DNA of 35,788 bases from Clostridia bacterium (GTDB taxonomy: Bacteria > Bacillota > Clostridia > Oscillospirales > Acutalibacteraceae), in contig JAFQCR010000017.1 in assembly GCA_017416345.1 (NCBI GenBank), positions 1 to 35,788 on the forward strand, given 5' to 3'. A program made the translations under genes and the position numbers. The notes under the pieces were generated by a model. It was given only the letters and a program-made list of their open reading frames with translations. It was not told where the DNA came from and ran no database searches. Shown here piece by piece: positions 15,119 to 22,840 of this stretch (positions within the stretch are counted from its first letter, which is position 1; the number at the start of each line of letters is the position of its first letter).

Positions 15119-16633
15119 ATGAAGGTAAATGTTTTTATCAAAAATACCGTAGTACTTGTGGCAACGTCGCTGGTTTTGCGGTCGGTGGGTATACTTTTCC
15201 GAGTGTGGCAGGTCGATAAGATAGGCTCTGAAGGAATGGGGCTTTATCAGCTTATTTTCTCGGTCTATCTGTTGGCCGCCACCTTTTCCACGGCAGGGAT
15301 CTCCACTGCTGTAACACGTCTTGTGGCCGACAATGAGGAAAAGGGCGAAGCGGCGGTGAGACAGGTCTTAAAGACTGCCACCGTAGTAACGCTTTTGGTG
15401 GCGGCGGTGTCAACGGCGGCGGTGTTTTTTGGTGCCGAGCCGATCAGTCTCTACCTTTTAAAGGACGCACGTGCCATCCCCTCTTTAAAAATTTTGGCCT
15501 TTTCCCTGCCGTTTATGGGTCTGTCGTCCTGCTTTCGGGGGTATTTTATCGCACGGCGCAAAACGCTGCAGCCGTCGGCAGTACAGCTGCTTGAGCAGGC
15601 TGTCCGCATTGCCGTTGTTGTGGTATGTGTGTCGCTCTGGGCAGAAAAAGGCCTGACCTACACGGCCGCCGCCGTGCTGTGCGGCGATACGGTGGCCGAG
15701 GGATTTTCGTTTTTGGCAAACTGGCTTTTGTACCGCAAGGACCTAAAAAAACTGACAATAGGCGAGGCTTTGGGCGGCACCTTGAAAAGCCTTCTGCACA
15801 TTGCGGTGCCCATAACGGCAACAAGCTATCTCGGGTCGGTGCTACACACCGTCGAAAGCCTGCTCGTGCCGCTTAAATTAACGGTTTTTCACGGAGCTCG
15901 GGGGCGTGGGCTGGAGCTTTTCGGAGCTATAAGAGGCATGGCTTTGCCGGTGCTCTTCTTCCCTGCCTCGTTTTTAAGCTCGCTGTCGACCATGCTGGTG
16001 CCCGAGGTCTCGTCGGCCTCGGCGGCAGGCGACATCCGAACGGTTCGCGATACCGTGTCGAGGTCGGTCGGTCTTACGCTTATTTTGTCGACATTTGTCG
16101 CCTGCGGTTTTATGTTCAACGCCGCCGACATCGGATTTGCGGTCTACGGCGACCGTGACGTGGGGCAGATGATACTTGTGCTGTCGCCCATCGTGCCGCT
16201 GATGTATCTCGAAAGCGTTACGGCAGGACTGTTAAAGGGCTTGGATTGCCAGGTAAACGTGCTGAAATTCAACACCTTTGATTCCTGTTTCCGCATTCTG
16301 GCGGTGCTGTTTATTGTGCCGCGGTTCGGAATAAAGGGCTACCTTGCCGTTATGATGATCAGCAACACCTTCACCTCTTGTTTGAGCGCTTGGTGTCTGT
16401 TCCGTGCGGCCGATATCAAGCCGCTTTTGGGACAATGGGTGCTGATGCCGCTTATCGTGGGATGTATGGGTGGTTTTTTGGGGAATCTGGCTTCATCAGG
16501 TTTACATAATACCGTTTTCAGATTGACCGTGTCGTTGGCCGTGCAGGCGGGAATTTCGGCATTATTTTACATTTTTCGTCAAAAGAAAACCGCAACGGTG
16601 ACCCAAAAGACTTTAAAATTCACCCACACTTGA
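15119..16633 (+). CDS. SpoVB/MurJ-like flippase (polysaccharide transporter, MOP superfamily)
   Basis: 504 residues with about 14 hydrophobic segments. The N-terminus 'NTVVLVATSLVLRSVGILFRVWQVDKIGSEGMGLYQLIFS' is typical of the SpoVB group, and 'AIRGMALPVLFFPASFLSSLSTMLVPEVSSA' matches the second conserved repeat. Members flip lipid-linked glycans, for example lipid II during spore cortex formation. It is divergent from the spoVAF operon, with an AAAGGA SD about ten nt before the ATG. Whether it serves spore cortex or vegetative wall cannot be told from sequence. Confidence 0.88.
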   Translation: MKVNVFIKNTVVLVATSLVLRSVGILFRVWQVDKIGSEGMGLYQLIFSVYLLAATFSTAGISTAVTRLVADNEEKGEAAVRQVLKTATVVTLLVAAVSTAAVFFGAEPISLYLLKDARAIPSLKILAFSLPFMGLSSCFRGYFIARRKTLQPSAVQLLEQAVRIAVVVVCVSLWAEKGLTYTAAAVLCGDTVAEGFSFLANWLLYRKDLKKLTIGEALGGTLKSLLHIAVPITATSYLGSVLHTVESLLVPLKLTVFHGARGRGLELFGAIRGMALPVLFFPASFLSSLSTMLVPEVSSASAAGDIRTVRDTVSRSVGLTLILSTFVACGFMFNAADIGFAVYGDRDVGQMILVLSPIVPLMYLESVTAGLLKGLDCQVNVLKFNTFDSCFRILAVLFIVPRFGIKGYLAVMMISNTFTSCLSAWCLFRAADIKPLLGQWVLMPLIVGCMGGFLGNLASSGLHNTVFRLTVSLAVQAGISALFYIFRQKKTATVTQKTLKFTHT

Positions 16634-16658
16634 AAAGACGGAAAATATATGGTAGAAT
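16630..16658 (+). promoter_or_regulatory. Promoter of the YfbR-like gene
   Basis: TTGAAA (16630-16635), a 17-bp spacer and TAGAAT (16653-16658). The -35 overlaps the TGA stop of the flippase gene. Confidence 0.65.
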
Positions 16659-16688
16659 AGGGGTCAAAGAACTGATAAAGGTGAGATT

Positions 16689-17264
16689 ATGAACAGCCAT
16701 TTTTATGCAATGCTTTTCAGAATGAAATATATCGACCGTTGGGCGTTGATGCGCAACACACGCAAGGAGACCCTGGCCGAGCACACGCTGGAGACTGCCT
16801 TTATTGCGCACGCTCTGGCCGTGATACACAACAAGCGCTTCGGCGGAAACGTTGATCCCGAAAAGGCGGCCGTGCTGGCGCTTTTCCACGATGCACCCGA
16901 GATAATCACGGGCGACCTCCCTACCCCCGTCAAGTACTACAATTCCGACATCAAGAATATTTATAAGGAGATCGAATCGGCGGCCTCCGACCGACTTTTG
17001 GAGCTGTTGCCCGACGATCTGCGCCCCGAGTTTGAAGGTCTTTTCAACCCCACCGACCCCGAGCTTTGCCGCATCGTCAAAGCGGCCGACAAGCTTTCGG
17101 CACTCATCAAATGCCGTGATGAACTGTCATTGGGCAACCGTGATTTTTCGGCGGCCGAGCGTTCGACGCTGCAATCGGTAAAGGAGCTCGACCTCCCTGC
17201 CGCCAACGTATTTTTAGAGGAATTTTTGGATAGCTTCTCCCTGCCGTTGGACGAGCAGAAGTAA
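16689..17264 (+). CDS. YfbR-like HD-domain 5'-deoxynucleotidase
   Basis: 191 residues, the length of E. coli YfbR (about 199). HD-domain ligands are visible: His32 (AEHT), His67-Asp68 (LFHDAPE) and a later Asp in 'KAADKLSALI'. Arg17-Trp18 match the R-W pair that makes YfbR prefer 2'-deoxy substrates, and Glu71 and Asp76 are also in place. It would dephosphorylate dNMPs in the cytoplasm using a divalent metal. SD AAAGGTGAG is upstream of the ATG. It has its own promoter. Confidence 0.9.
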   Translation: MNSHFYAMLFRMKYIDRWALMRNTRKETLAEHTLETAFIAHALAVIHNKRFGGNVDPEKAAVLALFHDAPEIITGDLPTPVKYYNSDIKNIYKEIESAASDRLLELLPDDLRPEFEGLFNPTDPELCRIVKAADKLSALIKCRDELSLGNRDFSAAERSTLQSVKELDLPAANVFLEEFLDSFSLPLDEQK

Positions 17265-17314
17265 TATTTTTTTGGGTTGCTTTGCCCATTCTGCGGCGGA
17301 TTTTTGCAGTATGG

Positions 17315-17343
17315 TTGCATTTTTCAGAAAAGTGTGGTAGAAT
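17315..17343 (+). promoter_or_regulatory. Promoter of the PASTA pseudokinase gene
   Basis: TTGCAT (17315-17320), a 17-bp spacer and TAGAAT (17338-17343), about 57 nt before the start codon. Confidence 0.65.
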
Positions 17344-17399
17344 AATAATATATGCCCGATATCAGGGCTTGCGGTAATTTACAAAGGAAGGGAATTTTT

Positions 17400-19160
17400 A
17401 TGTTAAACCCTAATAATCTTTGCCCCGGTTGTATGAATGAAAAGGTGGTCGACGGTAAGTGCCCCATCTGCGGTTATAACCCCGATGAGCCGGTCAGCCC
17501 CTCTTATATCAAGCCCGGCACCCTTTTGGACGGCCGTTATGTCATCGGTAAGGTCATCGATCAGAACGGCGAAGGTGTTACATATTTAGGATATGACACC
17601 GTAACTGCCACCACCGTAAACGTGCGTGAGTTCTTCCCCGCCGGTCTTTGCGAGCGTGATATGGACGGAACCACCGTTATAATGAGCGCAGGCAGCGAAT
17701 ACAGCTACAACGATGCACAGACCAAGTTTATCGAGCTTTCCCGTGAGCTCTTTAAGCTGAATGAGCTTCCCGCACTTTTCGATGTGCTGGATGTCCGTGA
17801 ATCCAACAACACGGCCTACCGTGTCACCCGTGCCGTTCCCGGCATTTCCTTGAGAGAGTTTCTGATGCGTAACGGCGGCGTTCTTAAGTGGGATCAGGCC
17901 AGAAGCCTTTTTGCTCCGCTGGTCTCCTCCATTGCCGCTCTGCACAATGCAGGCATCATCCACCGTGGCATCTCGCCCGATACCCTTATCGTCGGCAAGG
18001 ACGGCAAACTGCGTCTTAACGGCTTCTGCATCCCCGATTGCCGCACCGCCAAGAGTGCTTTGACCTCACAGCTCTTCCCCGGCTTTGCCGCAGTTGAGCA
18101 GTACGGTGAGACCGGAACCCAGGGCCCTTGGACCGATATTTATGCTTTTTCGGCCACGATCTACCGTACCTTGGTCGGTAATCCCCCGCCCGAAGCCACC
18201 GAGCGTCTTGAGAATGACAATATGACCATTCCTGCCAAGATCGCCCGTGAGACCCCCAAGGCCGTGCTTGAGACCCTGGCCTGCGCATTGCAGGTACTGC
18301 CCGATGACCGTACCCAGAACATTGAAAATATGCGCCGAGGCCTTTCGGTATCGTCGGCTCAGGTTCCCGTAAGCGGACCTCAGGTGAATGTGGGTGCCGC
18401 TCCTTCGGGTCAGGGCAATGCTCCGCAGAACCAGCCCAAAAAGCCCAAAAAGAAAAAGAGCACCGGCAAGCTTTACGGCTTGGTTGCAGGTATCGTTACC
18501 GCCTTCCTTTTAGCCATTGTCATCTTCTTCATTTTGTGGATACTCGGCTTCTTTGAGGGCGAGGATCCCAGTACGACCTCCAGCGGCAGCAACGGTCTGC
18601 AGAGTGCCATTTCGGATATTCCGAGCGATGAGATAGCCAGCAAAAACGAATCGGCCGTCATTAACAAAATGGAGCTTGTAAGCTTCGTCGGCAGACAGTA
18701 TACCGATGCTTCGACCGATCAGAACTACAAGGATATTGTAAAGTTCAAGATCATTTCCAAGGAATACAGCGATGATTACCTTGCAGGTCAGATCATCAGC
18801 CAGAACCCCAAGCCGGGTGAGATCATCGAAAACGGCACTACCATTGAGGTCGTTGTCAGCCTTGGCCCCCAGACCCTTACTATGCCCGATGTTCGAGGAA
18901 ACGACTTTGACCAGGCTGTGTTTGCCCTTTTGAAGGCCGGCTTCAGCTACTATAACATCGAGCAGGAGCCTCTCAAAAAGGAGGATCCCAACTCGCCTCC
19001 CGGAGTTATCATCCAGACCGACCCCGAGCCGGGTATGAGGATCAGCTACGACACCAAGATCACCCTTATTATGAATTCGTTTATGGGCAATCAGGTCGAT
19101 CCGCCCACAGGCAACACCAATTCCGACAACAGCAGCAGCTTTTACGAAAGCGGAAATTAA
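17400..19160 (+). CDS. Membrane PASTA protein with zinc ribbon and degenerate (pseudo)kinase domain
   Basis: 586 residues. The N-terminus has a zinc ribbon with Cys8, Cys11, Cys21 and Cys24. Residues about 45-315 follow the Ser/Thr kinase fold, but key residues are gone: the VAIK lysine is Arg76, HRD is HRG (188-190), the catalytic-loop Asn is Thr195, and DFG is replaced by GFC (208-210). A Pro/Lys-rich segment, one membrane helix (about 358-385) and two PASTA repeats (about 415-500 and 501-570, 'MPDVRGNDFDQAVFALLKAGF') follow. PASTA domains bind muropeptides or lipid II, so this is probably an envelope sensor signalling by binding, not phosphorylation. ATG at 17400 has AAGGAAGGG upstream. 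Confidence 0.85.
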   Translation: MLNPNNLCPGCMNEKVVDGKCPICGYNPDEPVSPSYIKPGTLLDGRYVIGKVIDQNGEGVTYLGYDTVTATTVNVREFFPAGLCERDMDGTTVIMSAGSEYSYNDAQTKFIELSRELFKLNELPALFDVLDVRESNNTAYRVTRAVPGISLREFLMRNGGVLKWDQARSLFAPLVSSIAALHNAGIIHRGISPDTLIVGKDGKLRLNGFCIPDCRTAKSALTSQLFPGFAAVEQYGETGTQGPWTDIYAFSATIYRTLVGNPPPEATERLENDNMTIPAKIARETPKAVLETLACALQVLPDDRTQNIENMRRGLSVSSAQVPVSGPQVNVGAAPSGQGNAPQNQPKKPKKKKSTGKLYGLVAGIVTAFLLAIVIFFILWILGFFEGEDPSTTSSGSNGLQSAISDIPSDEIASKNESAVINKMELVSFVGRQYTDASTDQNYKDIVKFKIISKEYSDDYLAGQIISQNPKPGEIIENGTTIEVVVSLGPQTLTMPDVRGNDFDQAVFALLKAGFSYYNIEQEPLKKEDPNSPPGVIIQTDPEPGMRISYDTKITLIMNSFMGNQVDPPTGNTNSDNSSSFYESGN

Positions 19161-19170
19161 CTGAAAATCA

Positions 19171-19205
19171 ACCGAAGACCTCCTCAGTGAGGTCTTCGGT
19201 TTTTC
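19171..19205 (+). terminator. Intrinsic terminator of the PASTA protein gene
   Basis: A perfect 12-bp stem, ACCGAAGACCTC and its complement, 6-nt loop, then TTTTTC. It is directly followed by the rsmE promoter. Confidence 0.92.
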
Positions 19206-19234
19206 TTGACTTTAAAGGGCAAAAATGATAGACT
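19206..19234 (+). promoter_or_regulatory. Promoter of rsmE
   Basis: TTGACT (19206-19211), a 17-bp spacer and TAGACT (19229-19234). The -35 follows immediately after the preceding terminator's T-run. Confidence 0.65.
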
Positions 19235-19270
19235 AAAGATGTATGTAAACATATTGTAAGGGGAATGGAA

Positions 19271-19987
19271 ATGCCCAGATTTTTTAAGGAATTTTTTGAG
19301 GACGCACCGTTTATTGAAGGCGACGATGCAAGGCATATTCTGAAGTCCTTGAGGATGAGGGTGGGGGAGAGCCTCACCGTGTCGGACACCAAGGGTTTTG
19401 ACTATGAGTGTGTCATATCGGGGTGCTCGGCCGACCGTGTCGACCTCGAAATACAAAATAAGACAAAAAACACCACCGAACCGACCGTTTTCGTCACGTT
19501 GTACCTTTGTCTGACAAAAGGCGACAAGATGGACACCGCCGTAAAGCAGGCGGTTGAGATGGGCGTCAGCAGGATAATCCCGGTGCTGTCCACCAATTGC
19601 GTTTCCCGTCCCGACTCAAAGCAACTGTCCAAAAAGCTTGAACGTTGGCAGAAGATCGCCGACGAGGCGGCAGGGCAGTCGGGTAGAGGGATCTTGCCCG
19701 AGGTAGGGGAGTGCGTAACCCTAAAGCAGGTTGCCGAAATGTCGAAAAACGACGACCTTTGTCTTTTTTTCTATGAGATAGGCGGAACACCGTTGTCGAA
19801 AATAGGCGAAGAAACGAAAAATATATCGGTCATCATAGGTCCCGAGGGCGGCTTCACCCGTGACGAGGCCGAGATGCTGGAGCAATCGGGCGCCCGTGTC
19901 ACAACATTGGGCCCCAGGATCCTCCGTGCCGAGACAGCCCCCGTCGCCGCCGTTGCGATCGTTATGTCTCATAGCGGAAATATGTGA
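19271..19987 (+). CDS. rsmE: 16S rRNA m3U1498 methyltransferase
   Basis: 238 residues. The N-terminal PUA-like part has 'DDARHILKSLRMRVGE', and the C-terminal SPOUT knot has 'VIIGPEGGFTRDEAEM' and 'LGPRILRAETAPVAA', the SAM-binding signatures of RsmE. It methylates N3 of U1498 in 16S rRNA. The ATG at 19271 is preferred because AAGGGG lies about seven nt upstream and it gives the typical MPRFF start; the ATG six bases earlier is too close to the SD. A RAYT gene starts five bases after the stop. Confidence 0.95.
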   Translation: MPRFFKEFFEDAPFIEGDDARHILKSLRMRVGESLTVSDTKGFDYECVISGCSADRVDLEIQNKTKNTTEPTVFVTLYLCLTKGDKMDTAVKQAVEMGVSRIIPVLSTNCVSRPDSKQLSKKLERWQKIADEAAGQSGRGILPEVGECVTLKQVAEMSKNDDLCLFFYEIGGTPLSKIGEETKNISVIIGPEGGFTRDEAEMLEQSGARVTTLGPRILRAETAPVAAVAIVMSHSGNM

Positions 19988-19992
19988 TAATT

Positions 19993-20505
19993 ATGCCTGA
20001 TAAAGAATTACCACAGCGCAAACAATTGCGGTTACCTGAATACAATTACAGTTCTGCAGGAAAATATTTTCTTACAGTTTGTATTAAAAACCGTCAAAAT
20101 ATATTGAGCGATATTGTAGGGGGCGGCGCCCTCGACGCCCCGAAGATTGTATTATCACCAATCGGTAAAATAGTTGAGAAATATATTTTGTCCACAAACA
20201 ATATAAAAAACGTTTCTGTTTTAAAATATGCGATTATGCCCGATCACATACATTTGCTTATTGGCATTCAACGTCCATTCGGGACGTCGAGGGCGCCGTC
20301 CCCTACAAACGAGATCATACCTCATTCCATATCAACATTAAAGAGATTCGTTAATAGAGATATCGGTGAAAATATTTTTCAAAGATCGTTCTATGACCAT
20401 GTTGTACGGGGAGATGTTGATTATCGTGAAATATGGGAATATATTGATGCTAACCCCATAATGTGGTTAATGGGCAACCACGATGACTCCAAATACCTGA
20501 GGTGA
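19993..20505 (+). CDS. RAYT: REP-associated tyrosine transposase (IS200/Y1 family)
   Basis: 170 residues. The HUH motif is His85-Ile-His87 in MPDHIHLLI, and Tyr134 in 'QRSFYDHVVR' is the probable catalytic tyrosine; 'YREIWEYIDANP' closes the fold. These enzymes nick and join single-stranded REP hairpins. The coding sequence itself contains two REP-like 27-nt arms (20115-20141 and 20281-20307) in inverted orientation, read through as I41-P50 and G97-T105. The gene starts five bases after rsmE and ends six before the MATE gene. ATG at 19993 is used because homologues start there; a GTG at 19984 is possible and no strong SD is seen. Intact and potentially active. Confidence 0.9.
   Translation: MPDKELPQRKQLRLPEYNYSSAGKYFLTVCIKNRQNILSDIVGGGALDAPKIVLSPIGKIVEKYILSTNNIKNVSVLKYAIMPDHIHLLIGIQRPFGTSRAPSPTNEIIPHSISTLKRFVNRDIGENIFQRSFYDHVVRGDVDYREIWEYIDANPIMWLMGNHDDSKYLR
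20115..20141 (+). repeat. REP-like arm A inside the RAYT gene
   Basis: 27 nt starting TGTAGGGG and containing GGCGCCCTCGACG. It matches the intergenic REP-like copies in length and ends, and 25 of 27 bases match the reverse complement of arm B at 20281-20307. Confidence 0.85.
20281..20307 (-). repeat. REP-like arm B inside the RAYT gene
   Basis: The inverted partner of arm A, 139 bp downstream, ending CCCCTACA. Together they bracket a 193-bp segment of the transposase gene in the same TGTAGGG...CCCTACA geometry as the intergenic elements. Confidence 0.85.
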
Positions 20506-20511
20506 GGTAAA

Positions 20512-21903
20512 ATGCTTAAAAGATACATAGGTGACAAGGCTTTTTACAAATACGTTTTAGCCATTGCCGTGCCGATAATGCTGCAAAACGGCATAACCAA
20601 CTTTGTAAATATGCTGGACAATATCATGGTCGGCCGTGTCGGAACCGAGGCTATGACCGGTGTTTCGGTTACCAACCAGCTCATTTTTGTTTTCAACCTT
20701 TGTCTTTTCGGTGCGGTTTCGGGCGTCGGCATCTTCGGCGCTCAATACTACGGCAAAAAGGACAATGAGGGCTTGCGAAACTCTCTGCGCTTCAAGCTTA
20801 TTCTCTGCCTTCTGATAACCGTTATCGGTGTCGGTATTTTCCTTTTGTTCGGCAATTCGCTTATTACCTCGTTTTTAAAGGGTGAGACCCAGACCGTAGA
20901 CCCCGTTATTGCCTTCAAAAATGCCAAGACCTACCTTCTCATTATGATGATAGGCTTCATTCCGTTTGCGCTGACCCAAAGCTACTCAAGCACCCTGCGT
21001 GAAACGGGTGAGACCCTGCTGCCTATGAAGGCAGGTATCGTGGCCGTTTTGGTCAACCTCACGTTCAACTATATCCTTATCTTCGGCGTTGAGCCGCTGG
21101 GCATTCCGAGATTGGGTGCCGCAGGTGCGGCCATTGCCACCGTTTTGTCGAGATATGTCGAAGCGGCCATCGTTATCGTATGGACACACACACATAAGGA
21201 AAAGAACCCTTATATCACGGGGCTTTTCCGCAATTTCAAAATGCCTGTGTCGCTGGCCTTTGATATGCTCAAAAAGGCTCTGCCGCTCACCCTTAACGAA
21301 ACTCTGTGGGCTTCGGGCGTGGCAATTCTCAACCAAAGCTACTCGGTAAGAGGTGTCGATGTTGTTGCCGCCAACAACATCAACCAGACCTTCTGGAATC
21401 TTTTTGCCGTTGTTTTCCTGGCAATGGGTAACGTTATCGGTATAATCATCGGAAATATGCTGGGTGCAGGCCGTATGAACGAGGTTATGGACACCGACCG
21501 CAAGCTTATAGCGTTTTCGCTGTTTATCAGCGTGGTCATGTGCATTGTCTACGCCTCGCTGTCACCCGTTATTCCGTTGCTTTACAACACGTCAGACAAT
21601 GTGCGCTCCATCGCCTCGGGACTTATCGTTATGGGCGCATTGATGATGCCTTTCGACTCGCTTGCGCATTCGTCCTATTTCACGCTGCGCTCGGGCGGAA
21701 AATCAATGATAACCTTTATTTTCGACTGCGGCTTTATGTGGTGCGTTTCGGTACCGTTGGCCTTTTGTTTATCCCGTTTTACCGACATTCCTGCCGTTTA
21801 TCTTTATGCGGCGGTGCAGGCGGTCTATCTGCTCAAGGGCTTCATCGGGCTCTACCTTGTAAGTAAGGGAAGCTGGATGAAAAACATCGTCGGAGAAAAA
21901 TAA
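20512..21903 (+). CDS. MATE family multidrug/metabolite exporter
   Basis: 463 residues with twelve predicted membrane helices in two repeats. The start 'LAIAVPIMLQNGITNFVNMLDNIMVGRVGTEAMTGVSVTNQL' is typical MATE, with 'PLGIPRLGAAGAAIATVLSR' later. It exchanges Na+ or H+ for a cationic substrate, identity unknown. SD GAGGTGAGG is just upstream of the ATG. The RAYT gene separates it from rsmE by only six bases, so it is probably expressed through that unit. Confidence 0.92.
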   Translation: MLKRYIGDKAFYKYVLAIAVPIMLQNGITNFVNMLDNIMVGRVGTEAMTGVSVTNQLIFVFNLCLFGAVSGVGIFGAQYYGKKDNEGLRNSLRFKLILCLLITVIGVGIFLLFGNSLITSFLKGETQTVDPVIAFKNAKTYLLIMMIGFIPFALTQSYSSTLRETGETLLPMKAGIVAVLVNLTFNYILIFGVEPLGIPRLGAAGAAIATVLSRYVEAAIVIVWTHTHKEKNPYITGLFRNFKMPVSLAFDMLKKALPLTLNETLWASGVAILNQSYSVRGVDVVAANNINQTFWNLFAVVFLAMGNVIGIIIGNMLGAGRMNEVMDTDRKLIAFSLFISVVMCIVYASLSPVIPLLYNTSDNVRSIASGLIVMGALMMPFDSLAHSSYFTLRSGGKSMITFIFDCGFMWCVSVPLAFCLSRFTDIPAVYLYAAVQAVYLLKGFIGLYLVSKGSWMKNIVGEK

Positions 21904-21933
21904 TTTTGTATTTTTAAAGAAAGAAGTCTTTTT

Positions 21934-22452
21934 ATGAAGAAGAACAAACTATTCAAGCTTTGCTGTGCTGCCGTTTTTGCAGCGGTCATCTGCATTTTCA
22001 CCTTTGCATTTCCCGTGCCGTTGCCCAATAAGGGGTATTTCAATTTCGGTGATTGCTTTATCATCGTGGCGGCGCTGTGCCTTGGGCCTTTGTGGGGAGG
22101 AGTTGCCGCAGGTGTGGGCGCAGGTCTTGCCGATCTTATCTTGGGCTACACCTTTTATGCCCCTGCAACCTTTATAATAAAATGGCTTATGGCAGTTTGC
22201 TGTTATTTTGTTTTTAAGGCGTTTTTGAAGATAAATAAAAGATTGGATATTTTGGGCATCGCTCTGGGCGCAATTACGGCCGAAATCGTAATGATTTTGG
22301 GGTATTTCGTGTTTGAGATACCGCTTTACGGCCTTGGTGTTGCCGTTGCCGACATTTTAGGTAACGCAATTCAAGGTGTTATCGGTGCAGTATCAGGTTC
22401 TGCGCTGTTCGGTGTGCTGTACAAAACAGGTGCGGTTAAAAAGCTGTTTTGA
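21934..22452 (+). CDS. ECF transporter S component
   Basis: 172 residues, six hydrophobic segments. 'KLCCAAVFAAVICIFTFAFPVPLP', 'GYFNFGDCFIIVAALCLGPLWGGVAAGVGAGLADLILGY' and 'PATFIIKWLMAV' are the characteristic S-component pattern, including the glycine-rich segments that contact the T subunit. It would bind a vitamin or precursor and use a shared EcfAAT module not in this window. Substrate cannot be assigned. It starts 30 bp after the MATE gene with a weak AAGAAAGAAG SD, probably in the same unit. A repeat-rich region follows. Confidence 0.82.
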   Translation: MKKNKLFKLCCAAVFAAVICIFTFAFPVPLPNKGYFNFGDCFIIVAALCLGPLWGGVAAGVGAGLADLILGYTFYAPATFIIKWLMAVCCYFVFKAFLKINKRLDILGIALGAITAEIVMILGYFVFEIPLYGLGVAVADILGNAIQGVIGAVSGSALFGVLYKTGAVKKLF

Positions 22453-22497
22453 TCTTAAGGGAGGGTCTCTGCGCCCTCCTGAAAGCAGACTCACTGC

Positions 22498-22567
22498 GGG
22501 CGATTCGTGAATCGCCCCTACGACACGGTGGATGGATTTCTTTGTAGGGAACGGATTTATCCGTTCC
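22498..22567. repeat. Pair of 25-nt REP-like arms, outward orientation
   Basis: Arm 1 (22498-22522) is GGGCGATTC-GT-GAATCGCCC followed by CTACG. Arm 2 (22543-22567) begins TGTAGGG and contains AACGGA/TCCGTT. Each folds on itself. The CTAC and GTAG ends face each other, the reverse of the REPIN-like elements further right. Confidence 0.7.
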
Positions 22568-22571
22568 GAAA

Positions 22572-22666
22572 AGTCAGCTTGCGGAATCCTCCCGTCATTG
22601 CTTCGCAATGCCACCCTCCTTTAGGCAAGGAGGGCTTGGTGGGCGAACGCAGTTCGCCCCTACGGT
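22572..22666. repeat. 95-bp direct repeat, copy 1
   Basis: Repeats at 22841-22935 with a handful of substitutions and no indel. It contains hairpins CATTGC-TTC-GCAATG (22596-22610) and CCCTCCTT/AAGGAGGG (22614-22634), which form a minus-strand two-hairpin element, then a REP-like arm ending CCCCTACG (22641-22664). Confidence 0.85.
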
Positions 22667-22683
22667 TCGGTAAATTGATTTCT

Positions 22684-22752
22684 TGTAGGGACAGGCGTCC
22701 TCGACTGTCCGTAAAGCCGTCTTACGGTGGGCGGCCGATGGCCTCCCCTACA
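22684..22752 (-). repeat. REPIN-like composite element 1
   Basis: 69 bp: a 27-nt arm opening TGTAGGG, a linker carrying GCCGTCTTACGG, and a 24-nt arm closing CCCCTACA. Read on the minus strand the linker is ACCGTAAGACGGCTTTAC, nearly the same as the linker of element 2. Confidence 0.75.
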
Positions 22753-22757
22753 ATTAG

Positions 22758-22806
22758 CCTTCCCCTCGAGGGGAAGGTGGCAGGCGAAGCCTGACGGATG
22801 AGGTGT
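22758..22806 (+). repeat. Two-hairpin GGATGAGG element
   Basis: A perfect 20-bp palindrome (22758-22777, CCTTCCCC-TCGA-GGGGAAGG), then CAGGC-GAA-GCCTG (22781-22793), then GACGGATGAGG. Same plan as 34350-34403 with different stem bases. Confidence 0.75.
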
Positions 22807-22840
22807 CCACCGTTACAATGGACTAAAAATGATACACTAT

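Noticed and set aside
22507-22794. 95-codon open frame in the repeat region
   Set aside because: It is composed entirely of REP-like and two-hairpin repeats and has no SD.
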